In this document: positions 11,615 through 22,966 of the stretch, in pieces
Position numbering within the stretch: the first letter of the stretch is position 1
How the letters are laid out: the number at the start of each line of letters is the position of its first letter
Origin: Suillus spraguei
Taxonomy: Eukaryota > Basidiomycota > Agaricomycetes > Boletales > Suillaceae
Direction: 5' to 3'
Length of the DNA stretch: 64,000 bases
Assembly (NCBI GenBank): GCA_016800925.1
Contig: JABCPU010000019.1
Coordinates: forward strand, 248,001 to 312,000
The notes under the pieces: generated by a model
What the model saw: only the letters and a program-made list of their open reading frames with translations
What the model was told of the DNA's origin: nothing
The model's database searches: none
Made by a program: the position numbers and the translations under genes

Positions 11615-13460
11615 TCAAGAGTGGAATAGGGGTAAAATAATATGCAGCACCCACCAATTACTATTCAACTGTTCGATCCAACCTACAACCATCCGCAAAC
11701 GGAGTCGCGCGCTCTTGATTGGTAGTAATTTGGCCTTTTCATGCTCATCTATCGGAAGCACCATACCCATCCAGAAGGAGAACGCATCAGGGTCCTCATC
11801 AGGCGGCTGCGGACCGTATGTGTGGTTCAGACGCTGAACCACCCACGGTGCAGTGCCTGCGCGGAGTTGCTCCAGAAACGTATGACACGTATGAAGGAGC
11901 GCGGCGGTACTCAAAGGAGGATTGGTGGGTGATGGAGGTGGTGACAGGTTCGACATTATGCGCGAAAGAAGGTGTGGAGATGATGCATGGCCCGAGGCGC
12001 TAGAAGCAGACGATGATGATGCGGATGACGAGGAATCAGTGTTCTCCTCGATCTCAGACTCCCAGTCATCAAAAAGGTCTTCATAATCGTCGATCTGTTC
12101 CACCCTTCCGATCATATACCCATCCAGAGATCCGCGTTCGAGTATCCTGAATCGATGCGTGCCCCGGGTCTCCACCATGCTCCGCCCGTCTTGCAGCATC
12201 TGCACACTGCGGATCTCAAGCATGGTGCCAAAATCTGCACCCGCATCAACGCCGAGACCGGCAACAGGCGCTGCACGTGGAGGCATTATCATGCCAAAAG
12301 TTGGTGTTGGAGCCTCGAGACAACGCCTAAGCATAAGCCGGTAGCGTGGCTCGAAGAAGTGCAGGAGTGTTGGCATTCCCGGAAATGATAATTGGCAAAC
12401 GAAAATGGGCGTGTCTAAACGCGCGTCACGCTCTTCTGTCGCAATTGCTTGTCCCCTTGTGTCATATGACTCAGGGTAAGCTTTGAGCACTGCACGTTGA
12501 CAAGAAATTAGATGAATACAAGAGCTGCACGTAATTTACTGACGAAGAGCAAGGACAACTTTGTTATGCGAGTGTTCATGAAAGTAAGTGAAGCCAGGTA
12601 ATTCCATGCGACACAGCGGACATAACATGCTATGATCTAGCGATCTCTGTAAACATTTCGAGCAAAAAGTCTTGCAGTACCGTCATCAGAGTTTTTCATA
12701 CAGAACAGAAGTTGTATATACGTACATGTTGACAAGGCGTTGTGACAGGCTGGTAAAACAGCATAAAACAGATCTCGCACGTCAACTCCGTAGTGAGGTT
12801 CTTGTCAAATTCGGCTAGTGATACAGCCCCAGGGTCAGAAGGATGAAAATCCGGCAAACGTGATGTGGACATATGACGTCGACGCCGCTTACGCGGTCGA
12901 GAAGACGATGACACGGGGGAGGATGAACCGACGGAACTCGGCGGGCCAGGGACGGGTGTCACGGGACGGCTAGCGGATGAAAACGATGGAAAAGCAACTG
13001 GTTCATGCTGTTCATCATCGGAATCGTCTTCAGAGTCAGAATAGGTCTCCACAAGCCAGTCAGGCTGCTCGCTCTCATCCTCTGCGGCCTTCATTACTAA
13101 TTCCACCAACTTTTTCACCCTGACGTCAATTCGTCGTTCAGCTGGTTCGGGAGAGCTCGTATGCGACTCGGCAGTCGCTGGGAAGAACGCGACTCGAGAA
13201 CTAGGTGGAATAGCGAGCGTGAAATTCGCTGGAGTTGACGAACAAGTAGGGATTGGGCATAAATCAGAGGTCATATGCGATGAACAGACGGTATGACCAC
13301 ATCGTAGAGTGGTTGGGTCTGTCAGGAGACGAGATGGCGAGCAAAGGGGACAGTGCAGAAGAGGCAGAATAGCATTTGGAGAAGGATGGTCCATAACTTT
13401 CCGATGATGTGTTACTGGGGCTGCACTGGAGAAGAGCAGTGAAGAAGGGCTATCCGACAA
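11615..13460 (-). CDS. RING-finger protein with LON substrate-binding domain (LONRF-like E3 ligase)
   Basis: Predicted E3 ubiquitin ligase. ATG 13460 (MSDSPSSLLF). A first Cys/His cluster (LHCPLCSPSRLL, LRCGHTVCSSHM, LCPIPTCSS) is a degenerate RING. An acidic, Ser-rich linker with a basic patch (RPRKRRRRH) follows. The second RING is complete: CEICFMLFYQPVTTPCQH joins across an intron (about 12727-12660) to TFCSKCLQRS and LCPLCR. A further intron leads to VLKAYPESYDTRGQA and a LON N-terminal domain (TPIFVCQLSFPGMPTLLHFF, EPRYRLMLRRCLE, GTHRFRILERGSLDGYMIGR), ending VVGWIEQLNSNW. There is no AAA+ or protease domain, so this is not Lon protease. The same order is seen in human LONRF proteins. 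Confidence 0.88.
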
Positions 13461-14101
13461 TTATATGAGCAGACGAAATGAGAAGAATAAATAGACTTGC
13501 GAGTACCAGAGTTCATTGGCAATGCTATAAGGATGAACGAAAGACGAGCTCGAGGGTTCGCATAGATTTGTTCAGCTCCCGCTGCTCTCCGCGGTAAGAC
13601 AAAAGGTAGTTTCTTACCTTAGTACCAGCGAATAAGACGATTCAGTACGCAACAGAGCGAGATCTCAGAAACTCGATTCAAGCGTTCAATCAAGAGATTC
13701 ACGATGCTCACGCTTTCCACGCCCCATTTAAACGTTACTTGTTTTAATCAGCTCATGCTGCAACAGATCGCCGATTTTGGCCCTTCCAATGACGACGTTT
13801 CCACACACCTGAACGGAACCGCCACAACTACTGCATATATGTAACAATACAAGCTTTAGGACATACAATCATGGCTACTGATTTCCAGAATCATGAGAGA
13901 CACATGCAAGTCAATTTATGAAAGAATATCACTTTTCATACCCACAGTCATTACCAGCACCCGAACCTCGTGCAATAAGAAGCTAAACCATTCTAATGCT
14001 ATTCAACGACTCCATTCACAGATTTGACACGTTTGTTATGGGCCAGCTGCTGTAGCGCAATCTAAGTTAGCAACGTATATCTCCCGAATCGAACATGCTT
14101 A
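13461..14101. other. Intergenic: upstream of the RING-LON gene and 3' side of ZWF1
   Basis: No supported gene. It holds the presumed promoter and 5' UTR of the RING-LON gene and the 3' UTR of the glucose-6-phosphate dehydrogenase gene, both on the minus strand. No repeat or RNA gene was recognised. Confidence 0.5.
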
Positions 14102-15973
14102 CTAGTCCTCTCCTGTACTACGCTTGTAGCCCAGCTTCTCAATGAAGCTATCAAGCTCCTTAGGTCCCCGAGAACCATAGGGGTAGGGTGAGGGCTTAGG
14201 GCGTGGTCCTTCTTTCCCATCTATCCAATGCAGAATGGGGGTGAAAATCTGGTACATTGGCGATCAATCGCACTCCTTGACTATGGCATGCAGCAGCATG
14301 CTTACCTTCCATGCAACATCCAGTTCGTCATCTCGGACAAAGTTCGAGTGGTCGCCCTTGATCGCATCCAGGATGAGCGCCTCATATGCCTCCGGGATTT
14401 TTGTATCCGTGAATCGCTTCTTGTATGTAAGGTCCATCTCGGTCGGAAGCGCGCGGAATGCATATCCAGGCGTCTTAGTGTTCAACTTCAGGTAAACGGC
14501 CTCCGATGGCTGAATGCGGATAACGAGTTCGTTGCGTGAAATATCCTTGAAAATTCCCTGCGTGACATCCTTGAATTGCATGCGAATTTCAACCTTTGCC
14601 TCATTCAAGGCTGAAGTGCATAATTTGTCAGGGGCTATTTTTTCAGTGTAATCCGAGATGGAACAGACCCTTTCCCGCCTTCAAAATAAATGGAACGCCT
14701 TCCCACCGCTCGTTGTGAATCCAGAGCGTGGTAGCAGCGAATGTTGGGCAGACAGAGTCTTTCGGCACCGTGTCATCATCCAGGTAACCCGGCTTCCCAT
14801 TGGCTCCGACATACTGGCCTAGAACCACATCCTCCCGTTTGATAGGTGGGATAGCGCGAAGCACTTTGACCTGGGAAGAACAAGGGACACTGGCGTGAGA
14901 ACACGACTAATACTTCTAGTGTGCATGAATAACCTTCTCGTCCCGAATGTCCTCCGAGGCGAATGAGACAGGTCGTTCCATCGTCAAGATACTCAGGACC
15001 TGCAATAAATCTGAGTGCGCACATGCATCAGCGTGGCAGCCCCTTCCCACACAAACTCATAAGAGACTCACGGTTCTGCAAGATATCACGGATAATGCCA
15101 AATTCGTCGAAATAACCGCCACGACCCTCTGTGCCGAAGGGCTCCTTGAAACTGATCTGTACGTTGCTGATCGAATGCTTGTCCCACGCAGCGCCCATAG
15201 CGACGTTGGCAAAACGGAGGACCAACAAATTCTTGACCATCTCCTTGCCGAGATAGTGGTCAATACGGTAAGTCTCTTCCTCTTTCCATGACTCCTTGAG
15301 TGACGACAGGAGCTCCCGGCAGGAGTCAAGATCCTTGCCAAAAGGTTTCTCAACGATAATGCGATTGATTCCGTTGGTCGCATAGCAGCACTCTTTGACA
15401 TGTTTTGCAACAGGAACGAACACAGATGGCGGGAGGGCAAGGTAGAAGAGGCGGTTGATACCGCGACTTTGGTAGCTCTTCTCGATAGCCTCCATGTGTC
15501 TTGCTAAATTCTGGAAAGAGGGACTGTCATCGTAGTTGCCAGAAACATAGGACGATATTTTCTTGAATTCCTCGATTGTGGCAGCAACTTCAGAATCGTT
15601 GTTAGGGTTCTTGATATAACTAGTGGTGCGTTTGTGATACTCTTCTTGATCCATCTTTGTGCGTGCATAGCCGACAATATGCACGCCTTTAGGGAGATAA
15701 CCGTTGCGGTAGAGACCAAACAAAGCTGGGTACGTCTATCGGGGTGCTCAGGAACGTCCATGGTAACGATGAAGGAGCATTATCGCCCACCTTTTTCTTT
15801 GCAAGGTCACCGGAGGCACCGAAGACTAGATGTGGAGAGATTTTCAAAGTTGGACAGGAGCGGTGGCGGAGACAGGGGGACTCACCGACGATGAGAGTGT
15901 TATCTCTGAATCCGTGACCGCTGGTCTCCATTGACGGGATCGTACCAGATCTTGTGCGCGTCATTGAGGCCAT
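14102..15973 (-). CDS. ZWF1: Glucose-6-phosphate 1-dehydrogenase
   Basis: Oxidises glucose-6-phosphate to 6-phosphogluconolactone with NADP, the first step of the cytosolic oxidative pentose phosphate pathway. ATG 15973 ([14 protein letters not shown]). Exon 2 carries the NADP-binding [12 protein letters not shown], and exon 3 begins [17 protein letters not shown]. Further marks: [33 protein letters not shown], the catalytic motif [34 protein letters not shown], and [19 protein letters not shown] across an intron near 14610-14670. The C-terminus is [20 protein letters not shown], with stop at 14102. Length is about that of the family (near 510 residues). It is divergent from THOC5 with a 326-base shared upstream region. 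Confidence 0.97.
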
Positions 15974-16299
15974 GATATTGACGAATGAAACTATACGTTG
16001 AAGAAAGATAGATGCAGGGGCTTTGAGTTGTTGCTCTTAAACTTATTGACGTGAGTGTGAGAAGACTGTAGTAGTGATGGAACGAATAGATATATATTTA
16101 CATTACCGTGAGGGGCCGTGCCTTCGTCAGCGTGAGGTTGGACAGGCTATGCAGAATGATGGTAATCTCTGTAATCGTCTAGTAGCTGATTCAACGCGCG
16201 GCTTACTATTTCACTTCTCATGATCATCGCGGACTCATTACTCATTTCGGACCGCTCCTGACGAATCAAACCACGTGCTCTCTGCTTTTAGTCTTCGCC
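15974..16299. promoter_or_regulatory. Divergent promoter region between ZWF1 and THOC5
   Basis: 326 bases between the two start codons. A TATA-like run lies at 16090-16099, about 120 bases upstream of the ZWF1 ATG, and a CACGTG E-box palindrome lies at 16272-16277, close to the THOC5 ATG. Function is inferred from position only. Confidence 0.45.
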
Positions 16300-17074
16300 A
16301 TGACAGAGGACCAAGCCATAAAGCACTTTCAAGAGCTAGTCTCCTCTGACCTTACTACTGTAGACTCAACATCTATTCAAACCCGTGCCAATGCTCTAGT
16401 AGCTCGTCTAAAAGCCCTCAATAGAAATGCAAATGCTGCAACAAGAGCATGCAAGCAAGCAACCACGGAGGCCCGCCATGACATGGATCAGACACATCTC
16501 GGCCTCCAGAATTTGCTCTACGAAAAGCGTCATCTCGAGAGAGAGATCGACAAGTGTCGGCAATTCGCGTTTGTTGTTCTTTATCTGTCTCTGCAATCTC
16601 CGCTGAACGTTCGTGCAGTTCCATTTACCAGGACGTACCCTTGTACTCTCTATCAGAGTTTAAAATTCTAGCACCCCCTGAAGCGCGCTCAGATGACGTA
16701 CTGCAGAATGCTCATCAACTTATGCTCAATCGCCTAAGCTTCGAACTGGTGGAAAGGCAGAGGCACGCTCAATACACAATCTACCATATAGATATTCACA
16801 TCTTAACAACAGACTTGATCACAAAAGAAAAGAACTCACAACGCAGAAGGAGGAGCTGCTGAAGCATAGCAAGCTCAAACTCGCAACCGTGGAAAGTGTC
16901 AAAACGCAAATAGAATCACTCATGAAGGTGCGAACAAGTTTCTGTCCTTTTCAATCTTGGACTCACGTTGATCCGACGAATTTTTTGCAGGCCGCCGCAG
17001 ATATACAGAAGAGAGTAGATGAACTCGTACCAGCGCTCCCACCGTCTACTACAACGACTCCCGGTCCTACCTGA
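16300..17074 (+). CDS. THOC5: THO complex subunit 5 (THOC5/FMIP) homologue
   Basis: THO couples transcription elongation to mRNA export in the nucleus. ATG 16300 opens MTEDQAIKHFQELVSSD. A long coiled coil follows (ARLKALNRNANAATRACKQA, LGLQNLLYEKRHLEREIDKC), matching the conserved THOC5 block. After an intron comes SEFKILAPPEARSDDVLQNA and LSFELVERQ, then KRKELTTQKEELLKHSKLKL, ending AAADIQKRVDELVPALPP. At about 200-220 residues it corresponds to the N-terminal half of animal THOC5, as is usual in fungi. Introns lie near 16560-16625, 16765-16830 and 16927-16990. It converges on UBC8. Confidence 0.85.
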
Positions 17075-17094
17075 ACTTTATATGCCGAATGCAC

Positions 17095-17156
17095 TCCCCG
17101 AGTTACCGAATGCATTGCCGAATTACCGAATGTCCCTCGAGTTACCGAATATCTCC
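17095..17156 (+). repeat. Short imperfect tandem repeat, about 20-base unit
   Basis: Three and a half copies of a unit beginning CCGAATG and ending GAGTTA or GAATTA, with copy lengths of about 21, 20 and 19 bases. It begins 21 bases after the THOC5 stop, so it lies in the 3' UTR. It also stays open in one frame across the stop, but nothing shows that it is translated. Confidence 0.7.
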
Positions 17157-17492
17157 CAGCAGTCCCGCGGTTGTCTAAGCAAAATATATTATGACACACA
17201 ATGAAGTTGGCACTACATGATCCCTAATTATACAACACGGCGAAAGGGATAAGATGTTTCCGACCATTATCCAGTAGTGAAAGAAATGGAGGTCATCAAA
17301 TGTCAAAAAGACGAGCGAAGGTATCTCCGCAAAAAGACGAGTTGAATGATGATAGCAGATAACACATAATCGAGAAAGGTTAGGTGAGGTAGAGAATGGA
17401 TATGATATGTGAAATGATATGAGTGATGTGCGAAAACTCGGTGACGAAAAATGCGGGAGAAAGGCATGCCAGGAGAAGAGGTATCATGATTC
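17157..17492. other. Intergenic between convergent THOC5 and UBC8
   Basis: 3' UTR material of both genes. No ORF, RNA or further repeat supported. Confidence 0.5.
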
Positions 17493-18361
17493 TTATTCTT
17501 CATCCTCACTGATGCTGCCGATATCGCTCATCTCCTCATCTGCTTCGTCTTCATTTCCATCTCCTGCGGCATCCATGATGTCCTTCGTTGCGAAACGTTG
17601 GACATACTCTGAGCAGAAATGGACATTACATTCTGAACGACCATAGGAGGAAACAATCTTACCCTTGACCTTTGCCTCGTATTCCTTCGGGTGTCGCATC
17701 ATCAGTGCGGCAGCTTCGCCGTTTAAAGGATCATTAGGATTAGGGTACCGCAGTAGTTGCGGTAAGAACACCTCAAAAATGTTGATCATATCTATGAAAG
17801 GGGACAGATTAGCCGCACAACCGGACGTACGTCAACCACCCCGCATACCGAACATTGGCGACCACGTCTGATTAATGACGTCTAAGCATACGGAGCCACT
17901 TCTGTAATGAAAGCGTATAAATCGACATTTCAGGAAGCATCGCGATGGTTACTGACAGCTCATCTATGTTGGGGTGAAAGATCTTGTTCATGAAGCCTAT
18001 GCTTGGCGACTTGTATGGATACTCTGCTTGCAACTCTACATGAATCTTCCATATACCACCCGCGAAGGGTGCTGGTGCTGATTAATCCGACGTGGACGAA
18101 GAGTGATTAGGGAACGTACTTTCTCCCGGACCATAGAAGCGGACGTAGAACTCGCGCATGTTGTCATTTACGAGGGTCACCTCGTAATCCGACATTAGCC
18201 TGCATTGTGAATCGTTACATCAGTGAGAACGTGGGTCACCTTAAGGCAGGTGGTCCTTACAATTTCATGACATCTGTCTCGATACGGCGCTTTGTTGAGG
18301 CGTGTCTAGGATGAAGCCAAATAAGTTCGAACCGCAGCCTTGTGAAGAATGGACTTATCAT
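17493..18361 (-). CDS. UBC8: Ubiquitin-conjugating enzyme E2 Ubc8/UBE2H type
   Basis: E2 of the UBE2H class; in yeast Ubc8 serves the GID ligase that degrades gluconeogenic enzymes. Marks in order: [68 protein letters not shown], then the active-site region ([13 protein letters not shown]), and [20 protein letters not shown]. The C-terminus is acidic ([10 protein letters not shown]), as in this class. Five or more short introns interrupt the gene. ATG 18361 gives about 20 unusual residues ([15 protein letters not shown]) before the conserved [10 protein letters not shown]; in the family that block is almost at the N-terminus, so the true start may lie in a small upstream exon. Confidence 0.93.
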
Positions 18362-18687
18362 GTTTGCTAGAATACGAGATGGATGAGTTTGTGGAAGACG
18401 CGAAGTTACTTGGACAATCGCTCGATGTAATAAGGCTAATCTAATAGTAGATCCGATGCCGCATCGTCGGAGATATTCATTTTAAGTACCGAGAAATGCC
18501 TAGTCACATCATCAACATTGTTTTATGTTTTGACTGATACTCTCCTGGAGCGGACTTCTACAACAACGCAATTGAAAACAAGATATATACTCGAAGACTA
18601 GCGTCACGACCTCGTTACACTCAACACGCCCATTCAATCTACAATTCACACAAACCAAAAAATACTAGGATCATATCTTCATTGCCT
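18362..18687. other. Intergenic between UBC8 and the MARVEL-A gene
   Basis: UBC8 upstream region on the minus strand plus the 3' UTR of the next minus-strand gene. A small first exon of UBC8 might be hidden here; none could be fixed. Confidence 0.4.
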
Positions 18688-19464
18688 TCAGTAAAAAGTC
18701 CACTCCTCAACAACACAATAAGCATCGTTGGGGTCGCATGGGTATGGTTTACGGAATCCAGCTTGAGGCTTGTATTGTTGTCGCGTATAGCTTGCTGCGC
18801 CTTGAAGCCGTTCAGACGCCGCTGCAGCCGGCCAAGCCTGTGCTTGGGGCAACTCCACGACTGTCAGCACCGACAACATTGCTTTGGGCAGCACCAGTGC
18901 TCGACTGGAACATATGACGTGGGTGTGCCAGATCGACGTCGATACTACTCTGATTCCATGCGCGCATAGCCAAGAGGATGGCTAGAACGAAAGACCTCTG
19001 TATTAGTATGTTATTTATGTCGAATGGGACAGGCTCACCGAGCCAGAATGCCCCAAGCGCCGCAATCAAGACTAACTCCGACTGCCCTTGCGACAAGCCG
19101 CCTCTGTTTTCCTCTCCGGATCGGTGGTTTTTCACTACCCTGTTTTCAGATCAGCTGCTGCTGGAAATAGATTTGCTATTGGCATACAATATGATCAGTG
19201 CCCCGATCGCTAACATTGCCACTGATGTTTGAGTCAGGTGAATAACCTCTGTAAATGATCATTCGTTAAAATACTGCTCAATAGGCGCCCTAAATATAAC
19301 GATACTTACGGATTGAATGGGGCATGAATTTCATGATTATATGGCCCATCACCAGAGCAAGGATGCCTGCGGATTGGCACTGAACATAACATCCACATAT
19401 CATGAATATTCATGCACGCACCTTTGATGACATGCCTGAATGGGTGGTCTGTAAACAAAGCCAT
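18688..19464 (-). CDS. MARVEL-like four-helix membrane protein A
   Basis: Small integral membrane protein. ATG 19464 starts MALFTDHPFRHVIK; a short exon reads CQSAGILALVMGHIIMKFMP, and a later one reads SVAMLAIGALIILYANSKS. Next comes SELVLIAALGAFWL with RSFVLAILLAMRAWNQ. The tail is hydrophilic, with SERLQGAASYTRQQYKPQAG and the C-terminus DPNDAYCVVEEWTFY. Several hydrophobic segments and a soluble tail, with a short exon per helix, fit the fungal MARVEL-type layout shared by the two genes upstream. Exon junctions are tentative. The role is unknown; family members associate with membrane microdomains and vesicle traffic. Confidence 0.6.
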
Positions 19465-19783
19465 TTCGTGATGATAGAAGAAAGAAGTGGAAAAGGGGTG
19501 GGTGGGAATCGATGACCAGGTGGTCCTTGTATATTCGACCAGCGCCAGGCCATGAGGCCGAATTACCCTTCTCATTCAAACACGCGGTCGGTATTTCATT
19601 CTCCATACTATTCTCATCAATTGTTCTACGTAATAGTTCCGGGACCAGCCGACGCGACATGGGCAAATCGTTATAAGTACTCTAAGCAGTCAGAAAATAT
19701 CAATATCATGGGCCCTATCGTTCCAACACGTCAGATCTGTGCGCACATAGTAGTATGTATGATTTGTTAACGGAAGCAGGGAA
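19465..19783. other. Intergenic between MARVEL-A and MARVEL-B genes
   Basis: Upstream region of MARVEL-A and 3' UTR of MARVEL-B. Nothing else recognised. Confidence 0.45.
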
Positions 19784-20856
19784 CTAGGCCGGCACGTGAG
19801 TGACCATAGGCTGACCACCATTAATACCTGGCTGAACCACGACGGAGTGACCAGGCATCTGTTGTACATGGTATCCTCCCATCATTGGATATGGCTGACC
19901 ATATCCGTACATGGGGGCTCGCGGGTATATGGCTTCAGTGGGGTATCCTGGAAGTTCTCCAAACCAGCCTAGTTGCGAGACATGTTCTCGCCATGCATAA
20001 TACCGGCCATAAACGACTGCACGCGATGCAAGCGTGATCAGGATAATGAAGAAGATTATGACTGCAATGGAAGACTTCAGTGGATGTACTATGAATGAAG
20101 GAAGTACAGCATACATAACACGAATAGAGTCCATGATAGTGCTTCGATGGCCTTCATTTGATAGCAATATGACTGTGCAGAGACTAGTGTTATGTGAGGG
20201 CTCAGTTTTGATACGCGCAAAAATGTCGCATTGATCACTTACTGCTTCCTCTGGCTGTAGTCAGCTGTCCTTGAAATGTGTAGCATTGCACAAATCCGAT
20301 CGTATCCCTTGAGCGTGCAATTCATAACCGTTTATGCATCCAGAAACTATACACTTACGCAGACCATGCGCCCATGACTGTTGATTCGAACCGATAAGTC
20401 AGTCGAATGTAGAAAGAAGGGTGAAGGGTAGCACTGCCAACTTACTTAGCCATAATATACTGAGGAGGAAGTGGATTGTCACTTCCACTATTGGCTGCGA
20501 GAACTGCATACTGCAGAAACATGAGCCAAATAAGGTGCATCGTGGTGCGGCTAACTCACATCCACAGAAAGGCGAAGATGGTGACTGATGGTGGAATCAG
20601 AGCGAAGACTGTGAAATCACCTAAGAAGACGATTCAGGCCCAGGCGTCCCTATAATTGATAGAGATGCGGCAATGCATACGATCGATATGGGGGAGGAAT
20701 AATCTTGCAAAGTTGGCTGTCAGTCCAAGGGCAGCCGCGGAGAGCATAAACGCGAATACTGGATAACATCGACTGATCAATCGATTGGGGTTATGGAATG
20801 TAAACGAGCGACATACGATATCCGATGCGCCTCAAGTTCACAAACATGATAGTCAT
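19784..20856 (-). CDS. MARVEL-like four-helix membrane protein B
   Basis: ATG 20856 opens MTIMFVNLRRIGY, then an intron, then PVFAFMLSAAALGLTANFAR (helix 1). Next exons: DFTVFALIPPSVTIFAFLWM (helix 2), YAVLAANSGSDNPLPPQY and MGAWSA (helix 3 region), TIGFVQCYTFQGQLTTA, and a last exon with the fourth helix (IAVIIFFIILITLASRAVVY). The end is a long Pro/Gly/Tyr-rich cytosolic tail (YPRAPMYGYGQPYPMMGGY) closing at MVTHVPA. The motif order FTVFALIPPSVTIF then MGAWS is what I know from Agaricomycete MARVEL-type hypothetical proteins. Six or so very short exons. Confidence 0.72.
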
Positions 20857-21341
20857 GACTGTAGAAGTTTGATGTCAGAAAGGTCGTATGTTGCGTGAAT
20901 CCTTGATGATGTGTTGAAACAATGCGGAAAGAAGGAATGGAGTCAGAACGTAACTGAACATGCATATAAGCGTTGGTTGAGCGCTTCGCGATGCATCTTC
21001 TCAATGACAATGATTGAATGCTATATTTGGCCACCTATAGTCTTGAGGTACCTCATCATGATATCGTTCAAGCGCTCAAGTGCAACGACGACGTGCAGGC
21101 AAAGGCAAAATCGTAGAGTGTACTGAACTGTCAGGATAGTGCCAGCACTCGCTTGTGGGCTATTTCAGACCCACACCACAAAAGATCCCACAAGCCGGAC
21201 GAACATCGCTCTTAAAAATCATTCAAGATCACAAGAACGAAGATTGTGATATTGACAGCCCCATGCTATCTAGTAGTAAGTATGTAGTACAAATCGTCTT
21301 TATTAGATATCCCAAGCAAACGCAGCCCAAATGTACAGCGG
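20857..21341. other. Intergenic between MARVEL-B and MARVEL-C genes
   Basis: 485 bases. Presumed MARVEL-B promoter and MARVEL-C 3' UTR; no other feature supported. Confidence 0.45.
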
Positions 21342-22403
21342 TCACCGCCTGGGTGATGCATTTCTCTTATACTTGTCCGACTTGTGTGCGGGTGCTGGAG
21401 CGGTATGCCCCTGAGCCGACAATCCGGGGTAACGTGAGTCCCCACGTCTTGTCTCGTACCCCCAGGGTGCTGAGGCTTTCTCATCGTACGTCTTGCCTCT
21501 TGATCGTGATCGACTACTAACGGGTGCCGGTAACTTGGACATATTCTTTCCGAACCACGGATATACAGTGACCGCAATGTACCACACATTGCGGTTAACG
21601 CGGAAATGATGTTTTACCGCGAGTGCCAGTAAGAACAACAAGAATCCCAATACTGCGGGAGCTTGAGTTATGCTCCAAGATATCGATCCGATTCACTTAC
21701 TGAGAATAACATTGAAAAGCGAAAATGCCTCTAGGACCCGATATTGAGCCTGGTATGTCTCTGTGGAGACTGGGGACGAACGTTAGACTTGCTCTATGAA
21801 CGGACATACTCTTGTAACTTACACCCAGGAACATCGATGGGAAGAGCTTGTGCATCAGATGAATAGCATTCCACATTGGCGTCCTCCGAGTCAGAGCTGG
21901 CTAGGAATGCACCCAAAGCTGGACCGATCAGATTATCAACGTGCGACCATTCTTAAACCCGTGATCCGCGTACCAAGCCAGAAAGTTCCAAGTAATCCGA
22001 GGCATCCGAGCTCGATTCTCGTGGAGATCGGATTGTTAGTCCGAACCATGCTACATCCAAGTCTGCAGCCCTAGTCAGTGCCGACGTGTCGTGCGAATTG
22101 TATATCAACTCACAAGATGATGAGAATGAGCATGCTGGCACTACATACGAAAATGGTGAAAGGAACAAAACGAGCTACATTCGCGTAAGTTGCGATCGAG
22201 TCATCGACTACGGAAATATGGGAACAAACTCACTGAGATCTGTGATGACCAGTAGACTCTGGAAGTGAGCTGCAATAGCCAGGCAGATCACTGTCCATAT
22301 AAAGACTGCGCCTGCCGCACAATGAGCAAGGCCGCAACAGACATCATGAATATGAATACCGACCGTAAATACAGGCCCGAAAGATGTTAAATTTTGATGG
22401 CAT
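21342..22403 (-). CDS. MARVEL-like four-helix membrane protein C
   Basis: ATG 22403 starts MPSKFNIFRACIYG, then an intron and AVFIWTVICLAIAAHFQSLL (helix 1). A short exon gives ARFVPFTIFVCSASMLILII (helix 2). The next carries NPISTRIELGCLGLLGTFWL (helix 3), followed by ASDSEDANVECYS. The last exon contains GFLLFLLALAVKHHFRVNR (helix 4) and a basic, Ser-rich tail ending KYKRNASPRR. The layout matches genes A and B: four helices, an E-L-G-x-L-G...FWL helix 3, a Cys in the last extracellular loop, and a divergent soluble tail. All three genes share strand and order, which suggests ancient tandem duplication. Confidence 0.72.
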
Positions 22404-22966
22404 CGCTTTCCCCGTGAATATCCTGGAGATAGAAAGTGTAGGAAGTCGTTTGCGACGGGACGCCTGGCGTTCCCGAATAGAATTATGCTGGTGAGGATGG
22501 CGGTTGGATTGTTGTTGGCAATTCAGGGGAAGTGGACGTGCGGGCCTCATGATATAGTACGAAAAGTATGCGCACACGAGGTGGAGGGGCGTTTGATTCT
22601 CGTAAATCTAACTTGTGACGGCGTGGCGTGTGCCGTGCAGTTCAAGGCGTGGCGAACCTCGATGATCAGGAATCCGGGGGGAGCACGAGTCGTTCGTCCG
22701 CTCAAACGCAACAGGCAAGCCAGCCATTCTTTTAACAGGCTGAAAATTTTTGCCTTCGAAGTATTGTGAAAGACAAACTCATCCGCGTAAACGCCTCGAG
22801 GCAGATCTCATTGACAAAAAAGGAAGTTCAAGGGGAATGTCCACCTGACCTGAATTTTTGCCGGACACGAGCAAGGAGATGACAGTAGACACCGGAAACA
22901 ACTTGAAGTCACGAGTGGTTTTTCCTTCTACGACGTACGTACAAAGCATGAACGTGGGTCACACGA
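22404..22966. other. Intergenic between MARVEL-C and AACS
   Basis: Upstream region of MARVEL-C and 3' UTR of the acetoacetyl-CoA synthetase gene. No gene or repeat supported. Confidence 0.45.

Noticed and set aside
20380..20400. tRNA B-box-like GGTTCGAATC on the minus strand
   Set aside because: No A box, acceptor stem or anticodon arm around it; it lies in a MARVEL-B intron.
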